Below are positions 55,367 through 64,000 of a DNA stretch of 64,000 nucleotides, piece by piece. Each line of letters opens with the position of its first letter. Within the stretch, counting starts at the first letter, position 1. Below the pieces are notes generated by a model. The model ran no database searches, was not told the origin of the DNA, and saw only the letters and a list, made by a program, of their open reading frames with translations. A program made the translations under genes and the position numbers. This DNA is from Stigmatella ashevillena. Lineage in GTDB: Bacteria > Myxococcota > Myxococcia > Myxococcales > Myxococcaceae. The stretch lies in assembly GCF_028368975.1 (NCBI RefSeq), contig NZ_JAQNDM010000002.1, positions 3,404,425 through 3,468,424 on the forward strand. The letters are read 5' to 3'.

Positions 55367-55986
55367 GCGGCACGCCGGTGGAGCTGCTCCCCGAACGGGG
55401 CCTGTACTGGCCCGAAGGGGAGCTGCTCGCGGTGGCGGACCTCCACTGGGGCAAGCCCGAGAGCTTCCAGCAGCACGGCATCCCCCTGCCCCTCGGGGTG
55501 CTGGAGGATGACCTCCAGCGCCTGTCCCAAGCCCTGCGGACCACGGGCGCCCGCCGGTTGCTGCTCGTGGGAGACCTCATTCACTCCCGGGCCGGGGTGA
55601 CCCCGGCCCTCGTGGAGCGCATCGCCCAGTGGCGCGCCCTCCACGACGTGGAGATGGTGCTCATCCGGGGCAACCACGACCGGCACCTCCCGGCCCTCCC
55701 TGCCCCCTGGTGCCTGGAGGTCCGGGACGAGCACCTGGACGAGGGCCCCTTTCGCTTCGCCCACCACCCCGAGCCCTCCCCCGGACGCTACCTCTGGGCG
55801 GGGCACCTCCACCCGGTGGTCCGGCTGTCCTCCGGGGCGGACCGGCTGCGCCTGCCGTGCTTCCACGTGGGCCCGGCGCTGGGCATACTTCCTGCTTTCA
55901 GCGCCTTCACCGGCGGCATGAATGTGTCCCGGCGGGCCGGGGAGCGCATCTTCGCCATCGCGGAAGAGACCGTGGTGGAGGTATAG
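55336..55986 (+). CDS. pdeM: Ligase-associated DNA damage response endonuclease PdeM
   Basis: This 216-residue calcineurin-like metallophosphoesterase has all metal motifs: VADLHWGK (DxH), LLVGDLIHSR (GD), IRGNHDRH (GNHD) and LWAGHLHPVV (GHxH). It is the fourth member of the conserved exonuclease-ligase-helicase-PdeM set. It overlaps the helicase gene by 31 bp. It probably cuts or cleans DNA ends during repair. Confidence 0.92.
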   Translation: MATRRCQVRVSGTPVELLPERGLYWPEGELLAVADLHWGKPESFQQHGIPLPLGVLEDDLQRLSQALRTTGARRLLLVGDLIHSRAGVTPALVERIAQWRALHDVEMVLIRGNHDRHLPALPAPWCLEVRDEHLDEGPFRFAHHPEPSPGRYLWAGHLHPVVRLSSGADRLRLPCFHVGPALGILPAFSAFTGGMNVSRRAGERIFAIAEETVVEV

Positions 55987-55990
55987 GGCC

Positions 55991-56347
55991 ATGAGCGCCT
56001 CCAAGCGCCGCCGCGTCCTGGACATCATCGCCACCGACAGCACCTTCGAGCGCATCGTCTTCCGGGACCACGAGGTGTGGCTGGGCAAGTGCCTGCACTG
56101 CAATGCCCACCTGATGGTCAGCCTCCAGGGCGAGCCGATCAGCCGCGCCACCATCGAGCACATCATCCCTCGGACTCACGGCGGCACGGACGCGCTGGAA
56201 AACCTGGGCCTGGCCTGCGCCCGCTGCAACCAGGGCAAGGGCAGCCGCCACGATCCGCGCTACCTCAAGGACGCCCGGGCGCAGGAGCTGGTGGCGCGCC
56301 TCCAGGCCCGAAGGCGCGAGCGCTGGCGCGATCCAGACGACGTCTGA
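55991..56347 (+). CDS. HNH endonuclease appended to the repair cassette
   Basis: This 118-residue protein has a zinc-binding CLHC and later CARC pair framing IEHIIPRTHGGTDALENLGL, with N and H of the HNH site, and then NQGKG. It matches small HNH_5-type nucleases. It begins 4 bp after the pdeM stop with a GGCC spacer, so it is probably co-transcribed with the four repair genes. Its small size and lack of a partner methylase argue against a restriction enzyme. Confidence 0.9.
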   Translation: MSASKRRRVLDIIATDSTFERIVFRDHEVWLGKCLHCNAHLMVSLQGEPISRATIEHIIPRTHGGTDALENLGLACARCNQGKGSRHDPRYLKDARAQELVARLQARRRERWRDPDDV

Positions 56348-56777
56348 GCCACCGGTTGTAACAGGCCTGATCCAGTCCTCATTCAACCTCCCTTCCGATT
56401 GCCAGAAGAGAACGTCATCGCCTGGGCCCTGATTGGTGCACCCCGCGCGTGACACCGTGGTATCCCGGCGCGCCGAGTCATGGCTGTAACGAAAGAAGAT
56501 TGACAGTCAGGAGTTGATGGTCAATGGTCGCGCGCCGCGTTGGAACGGGAAATGAAAGAGGGACCCGCCCGCGGCATCTCTTGGGATTTCAGTCGTCGAC
56601 TTTGATCGTGTTTTCCATGCCTCGTGCACGCCCCGCGCGTCGCCCTGACTGCCTCGACGAGATGAGACACATTAGCCACCCGCACCGCGCAGTTCCCCGC
56701 TGGCAAGGCGCCTCTTCCCTTCCCTCTGCTCTTCCGTTGTGTTCCACCGCAGTCCACAGCTTTCCCCAGGTCCTGGT
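56348..56777. other. 430-bp non-coding region upstream of the act operon
   Basis: No gene is supported on either strand. It must contain the promoter of actABCDEF. A TTGACA at 56500-56505 has no good -10 partner at 16-18 bp. A near-repeat occurs: GTGCA-CCCCGCGCGT at 56436-56450 and GTGCACGCCCCGCGCGT at 56624-56640, which differ by a 2-bp insertion and could be regulator sites. The region is less GC-rich than coding DNA. Confidence 0.5.
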
Positions 56778-57436
56778 ATGAGCGGCCCTCTTTTCCCTCG
56801 CTGGACGAACACGGTGTCGCGGCTGTCCGTCGCGGGCCTCCTTGCCGTCCCCGCCATTTCGATTGGCGGACTCTTGGCCTACGCGCGGTCTCCGTACGTG
56901 ACCAACCAGAATCAACCCACCGAACAGCCGATCGAGTTCGACCACCGCCACCACGCGGGAGACGAACAGATTGACTGCCGGTACTGCCACTGGACGGTGG
57001 AGAGTGCGCCCTCGGCGGGCATCCCCTCCACCACCGTGTGCATGTCCTGCCACGCGCAGATCTGGAACAAGAGCCCGTACCTCACCGAGGTGCGCAAGGC
57101 CTACTTCGCGGACCAGCCCATTCCCTGGGTCCGCGTCCACAACCTGCCGGACTTCGTCTACTTCAACCACGCCATCCACGTGAACAAGGGCGTGGGGTGT
57201 GCCACCTGCCACGGCCGCGTGGACCAGATGGCCGCCATCGAGCAGGCGTCCACCCTCACCATGGCCTGGTGTCTGGACTGCCACCGCAACCCGCAGCCGC
57301 ACCTGCGGCCGGCCGAGTTCATCACCAGCATGACCTGGACCCCGCCCGCGGACCCGAAAGAGGCGGCTGCCCTCGGTGAGACGCTGGCGAAGGAATACGA
57401 AGTTCACTCGCGGACGAGCTGCTCCACATGCCACCG

Positions 57437-57440
<4 letters not shown>
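56778..57440 (+). CDS. actA: Alternative complex III pentaheme cytochrome c subunit ActA
   Basis: This 220-residue protein has an N-terminal TM anchor (about 15-36) and five CxxCH heme sites: CRYCH (67), CMSCH (88), CATCH (141), CLDCH (165) and CSTCH at the C-terminus. Five hemes match ActA, which passes electrons out of the quinol-oxidising complex. ATG 56778 is preferred over 56739, which would add 13 non-hydrophobic residues. Its stop overlaps the actB start as ATGA at 57437-57440. Confidence 0.93.
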
Positions 57441-60691
<3,251 letters not shown>

Positions 60692-60693
60692 TC

Positions 60694-62139
60694 ATGGCCG
60701 AGACCGCCGCCCATTCCGCGCTCGACCCGCTCGAGCCCCGGGAGCTTGTCCCGCCGCACCACACCGACCGGACGCTCAATGACACCTTGCTCGATTATGT
60801 CTGGCAGAAGCCGGGCAAGGGCTGGTTCATGCTGTTCGGCATCTCCCTGTGCCTGCTGAGCCTGCTGGTCATCGGGCTCACCTACACGGTGGCCAAGGGC
60901 ATCGGCACCTGGGGTAACAACCAGCCGGTCAGCTGGGCCCTGGAGATCGTCAACTTCGTGTGGTGGGTGGGTATCGGCCACGCCGGAACGCTCATCTCCG
61001 CCATCCTCCTGCTCTTCCAGCAGAAGTGGCGCACCAGCATCAACCGCTTCGCCGAGGCGATGACGCTGTTCGCGGTCATGTGCGCGGGCCTCTTCCCGCT
61101 GTTCCACACCGGCCGTCCCTGGTTCGCCTTCTGGCTGTTCCCCTACCCCAGCACCCTGGGTGCGTGGCCGCAGTTCCGCTCCCCGCTGCTCTGGGACGTG
61201 TTCGCCATCTCGACCTACCTCACGGTGTCCGCGCTGTTCTGGTACGTGGGCCTCATCCCGGACCTGGCGGCCCTGCGCGACTCGTCGAAGACGAAGCTCC
61301 AGCGCATCCTCTACGGCATCTTCAGCCTCGGCTGGCGCGGCTCCGGGCGGCACTGGCACAACTACAAGATCGCCTACCTGCTCCTGGCCGGTATCTCCAC
61401 GCCGCTCGTCGTCTCGGTGCACACCATCGTGTCCTTCGACTTCGCGGTGTCCCTGCTGCCCGGCTGGCACGCCACCATCTTCCCGCCCTACTTCGTGGCC
61501 GGCGCCGTCTTCTCCGGCTTCGCCATGGTCATCACGCTCATCGTGCCCGCGCGCAAGTACATGGGCCTGAGGGACGTGATTACCGACCGGCACCTGGAGA
61601 ACATGAACAAGGTCATCCTCGCGACGGGCCTGCTCGTGTCCTACGGGTACATGATGGAGCACTTCATCGCCTGGTACTCGCAGAGCCAGTACGAGATCTG
61701 GACCTTCTACGTGAACCGCGCGCGCGGCCCCTACTGGCCGGTGTACTGGTTGATGATCGCCTGCAACGTCATCACCCCGAACATCTTCTGGTTCAAGAAG
61801 TGCCGCACGAGCATCCCCATCATGTGGGTGGCCTCCATCATGGTGAACATCGGCATGTGGTGCGAGCGCTTCATCATCATCGTCACCTCGCTGCACCAGG
61901 ACTTCCTGCCTTCCTCGTGGGACATGTACGCGCCCACCTGGGTGGACTGGTCCATCTACATCGGCACGCTGGGGCTGTTCGGCACCCTCTTCCTGCTGTT
62001 CCTGAAGTTCATCCCCGCGGTGGCCCTCAGCGAGGTGAAGGAGATGCAGCTGGAGTTGAAGCACGCCGCGCATGCCGCCCACGCGGGCCACGCCAACGAC
62101 ACGGCGGCGGCGGGCACCCTCACCCACGGAGCGCACTAG
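60694..62139 (+). CDS. actC: Alternative complex III quinol-binding membrane subunit ActC (NrfD family)
   Basis: This 481-residue multi-pass protein has about 9-10 TM helices and the NrfD/PsrC pattern. [18 protein letters not shown] is the typical quinol-site helix; [21 protein letters not shown] and [10 protein letters not shown] are conserved in ActC/ActF. It binds menaquinol and passes electrons to ActB. A His/Ala-rich C-terminal tail follows the last helix. The start lies 2 bp after the actB stop. Confidence 0.94.
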   Translation: MAETAAHSALDPLEPRELVPPHHTDRTLNDTLLDYVWQKPGKGWFMLFGISLCLLSLLVIGLTYTVAKGIGTWGNNQPVSWALEIVNFVWWVGIGHAGTLISAILLLFQQKWRTSINRFAEAMTLFAVMCAGLFPLFHTGRPWFAFWLFPYPSTLGAWPQFRSPLLWDVFAISTYLTVSALFWYVGLIPDLAALRDSSKTKLQRILYGIFSLGWRGSGRHWHNYKIAYLLLAGISTPLVVSVHTIVSFDFAVSLLPGWHATIFPPYFVAGAVFSGFAMVITLIVPARKYMGLRDVITDRHLENMNKVILATGLLVSYGYMMEHFIAWYSQSQYEIWTFYVNRARGPYWPVYWLMIACNVITPNIFWFKKCRTSIPIMWVASIMVNIGMWCERFIIIVTSLHQDFLPSSWDMYAPTWVDWSIYIGTLGLFGTLFLLFLKFIPAVALSEVKEMQLELKHAAHAAHAGHANDTAAAGTLTHGAH

Positions 62140-62143
62140 AGCC

Positions 62144-62689
62144 ATGGAAGCCAAGGTCCTCGACAGCTGGGTGCTCGGCGAATTCGAGACGCCCGAAGCC
62201 CTCGTTGCCGCCACCAATGAGATGCGCCTGAAGGGCTTTCAGGGCATGGACACGTACTCCCCGTACCCGCTGCACGGCGGGTCCGAGGCGCTGGGCCTGC
62301 CCCCCTCGAAGGTGCCCTTCATCGCCCTGGGCGGCACGCTCACCGGCTGCATCACCGCCCTGGCGATGCAGACGTACATGAACTCCGTCGACTACCCGCT
62401 CAACGTGGGTGGCCGCCCCATCCTGAGCCTGCCCTCGTGGGTGCCCGTCACCTTCGAGCTGTCGGTGCTCTTCACCGCGTTCGGCATCTTCTTCGGGCTG
62501 ATGGCGCTCAGCCGCCTGCCCCAGCTCTACCACCCGGTGTTCGAGCACGATGCCTTCCGCAGCGCTTCCACGCACGGCTTCTGGCTGAGCATTCCCAAGC
62601 TGGCGGGCGTGAACGCGGATGATGTCATGCAGCAGTTGCAGAGCCTGGGTGCCACCCAGGTGACCGTCGTCACGGGAGAGAAGGAATGA
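62144..62689 (+). CDS. actD: Alternative complex III membrane subunit ActD (DUF3341)
   Basis: This 181-residue protein has two TM helices (about 62-80 and 98-122) and the DUF3341 start LGEFETPEALVAATNEMRLKG. The GGRPILSLPSWVPVTFELSVL loop between the helices is conserved in ActD. It is a structural subunit. ATG 62144 is chosen because the family motif starts at once; actE overlaps its stop (62686-62689). Confidence 0.93.
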   Translation: MEAKVLDSWVLGEFETPEALVAATNEMRLKGFQGMDTYSPYPLHGGSEALGLPPSKVPFIALGGTLTGCITALAMQTYMNSVDYPLNVGGRPILSLPSWVPVTFELSVLFTAFGIFFGLMALSRLPQLYHPVFEHDAFRSASTHGFWLSIPKLAGVNADDVMQQLQSLGATQVTVVTGEKE

Positions 62690-63249
62690 AGTACCTCATC
62701 CCCGCCGTGGGACTCGCGGCCCTCACCGGCTGCCAGATCTCCTCTGAAACCCTCCAGCGCATGGAGGACCAAGCCAAGTACGAGTACTATGAGACGTCGG
62801 AGTTCTGGGCCGATGGGCGCGCCATGCGCACCCCGCCCGAGGGCACCTTCGCGCGCGAGCAGCTCGTGGGCAACCCGGGGCTGACCAGCGGCCGCGTCGG
62901 CACGCAGCTGGTCTCCGCCATCCCGGTCTCCGTGGACAAGAGCCTGCTGCTGCTCGGCCAGAAGAAGTACAACATCGTCTGCTCGCAGTGCCATGGCGTG
63001 CTCGGCGACGGCAACAGCGTCGTGGCGGAGAACATGGGCCTGCGCCTGCCGCCGTCCCTCCTGGATCTGTCCGAGCGTCCGGCAGGCCACTTCTACGCCG
63101 CCATCAACGAGGGTTACGGCGTGATGCCGTCCTTCAGCGGTGAGCTCAACACCCAGGAGCGCTGGGCCGTGGTCGCCTACGTGCGCGCGCTCCAGGCCGC
63201 CCGGTCCACCCGTCCGGGAGGCGAGCCCCTTCCTCAGGAGAACCGATGA
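62686..63249 (+). CDS. actE: Alternative complex III monoheme cytochrome c lipoprotein ActE
   Basis: This 187-residue protein has a lipoprotein signal (LAALTGC, Cys16) and one heme site, CSQCH, in YNIVCSQCHGVLGDGNS. A Met ligand candidate is in GVMPSFSGEL. Subunits of this type complete the ACIII electron exit to cytochrome oxidase. It overlaps actD (ATGA) and actF (63246-63249). Confidence 0.93.
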   Translation: MKYLIPAVGLAALTGCQISSETLQRMEDQAKYEYYETSEFWADGRAMRTPPEGTFAREQLVGNPGLTSGRVGTQLVSAIPVSVDKSLLLLGQKKYNIVCSQCHGVLGDGNSVVAENMGLRLPPSLLDLSERPAGHFYAAINEGYGVMPSFSGELNTQERWAVVAYVRALQAARSTRPGGEPLPQENR

Positions 63250-64000
63250 ATTCCGTGGAGCGTTACACCGCCACGCCCAAGCTCATGCCGCTGGCGGGTG
63301 GCATCGGCGTGCTGGGCCTGCTGGCCACCGCCGCGGGGTACTTCGTGGACCCGCGCGTCACCGGCCACAGCTACCTGCTGGCGTTCGCGTACTGGGCCGG
63401 CATCTCCATCGCATCGCTCATCATGGTGGCCATCTTCCACACGGCCAAGGCCACGTGGATGACGGTGCTGCGCCGGGTCATGGAGACGATGGCCGTCTCC
63501 ATCCCCCTGTTCGCGGTGCTCTTCCTGGGCCTCATCCCCGCCCTCAAGCACATCTACCCCTGGTTCCCCGGCTCGGAGCTCGTCAACTCGCTGAGCGAGA
63601 TGGAGCGCGAGCACCTGGGCCACAAGCAGCACGGCTACCTGAACCCCACGTTCTTCGCCGTGCGCCAGGTCATCTACTTCGGCGTGTGGATCTTCGTGAG
63701 CCACCGGCTGCACTCGCTCAGCACCCGCCAGGACGAGGACGGCCAGTTGGCGCGCACCGCGAGCCTGCGCAAGTGGTCCCCGGGTTCGCTGCCCTTCCTT
63801 GCGCTCACCATTACTTTTGCTTCGTTCGACTGGATGATGAGCCTCACGCCGCTGTGGTTTTCCACCATCTTCGGCGTCTATTACTTCACGGGCAGCTTCC
63901 TGGCGGTCTTCTGTCTGCTGACGATCGTGTCGGTCAACGCGCAGGGGCATAACCTGTACGGCAATCTGGTGAAGCCCTCGCACTTCCACAACCTGGGCAA
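63246..64000 (+). CDS. actF: Alternative complex III membrane subunit ActF (partial, runs off window)
   Basis: The first 251 codons are present, starting at ATG 63246 (overlap with actE). Multiple TM helices are visible (about 15-30, 40-60, 78-98 and more). The sequence resembles ActC (NrfD-like) with HTAKATWMTVLRRVME and FASFDWMMSLTPLWFSTIFG, the latter a hallmark of ActF. The C-terminal part is beyond the window end; the frame stays open to 64000. Confidence 0.92.
   Translation, partial: MNSVERYTATPKLMPLAGGIGVLGLLATAAGYFVDPRVTGHSYLLAFAYWAGISIASLIMVAIFHTAKATWMTVLRRVMETMAVSIPLFAVLFLGLIPALKHIYPWFPGSELVNSLSEMEREHLGHKQHGYLNPTFFAVRQVIYFGVWIFVSHRLHSLSTRQDEDGQLARTASLRKWSPGSLPFLALTITFASFDWMMSLTPLWFSTIFGVYYFTGSFLAVFCLLTIVSVNAQGHNLYGNLVKPSHFHNLG

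Overview
This is a 64 kb stretch of a very GC-rich chromosome. The gene content points to a myxobacterium, probably of the Myxococcus/Stigmatella/Archangium/Cystobacter group. The signs are strong G/C preference at third codon positions, two membrane-anchored Ser/Thr kinases, kelch and DUF1800/DUF1501 secreted proteins, many lipoproteins, a complete-looking alternative complex III operon, and dense packing with many 4-bp start/stop overlaps. The genus is an inference; no rRNA, tRNA, CRISPR array, insertion sequence or replication origin was seen.

Layout. 0-12 kb: the end of a DHA2 MFS exporter with its TolC-type partner, a triple-LysM GH19 muramidase/chitinase, a Tat-signal NADP-binding oxidoreductase, penicillin-binding protein 2, an SDR-like protein with a zinc ribbon, a HAD-family lipoprotein, a kelch protein and a BamA/TamA-type barrel. 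12-24 kb: two stand-alone receiver proteins, a BtuF-like protein, a DUF1800/DUF1501 pair, a kinase / TPR-TonB receptor / lipoprotein operon, a GT51 transglycosylase and a pirin. 24-34 kb: a second kinase, a YaiI/YqxD protein, a divergent HxlR regulator/DoxX pair, an RND efflux adaptor and pump, a DUF4142 protein and a secreted HExxH protein. 34-41 kb: a cytochrome P450 remnant, msrQ-msrP with a CrtW-like ketolase, a DPP III-like metallopeptidase, htpG and a CPBP protease.

41-50 kb holds the whole tryptophan pathway in two convergent halves: trpDCFBA on + and trpEG on -. Between them sits a lower-GC pair encoding an OLD/RecF-like ATPase and a TOPRIM-like protein. The pair resembles two-gene ATPase + TOPRIM anti-phage systems and is the best candidate here for an undescribed system.

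50-56 kb holds the four-gene ligase-associated DNA repair cassette (MBL exonuclease, ATP-dependent ligase, Lhr-type helicase, PdeM phosphoesterase), followed 4 bp later by an HNH endonuclease gene. 56.8-64 kb holds actABCDE and the start of actF (quinol-oxidising alternative complex III), which runs off the window. Most of the sequence is ordinary vertically inherited chromosome; the ATPase/TOPRIM pair is the clearest compositional outlier.
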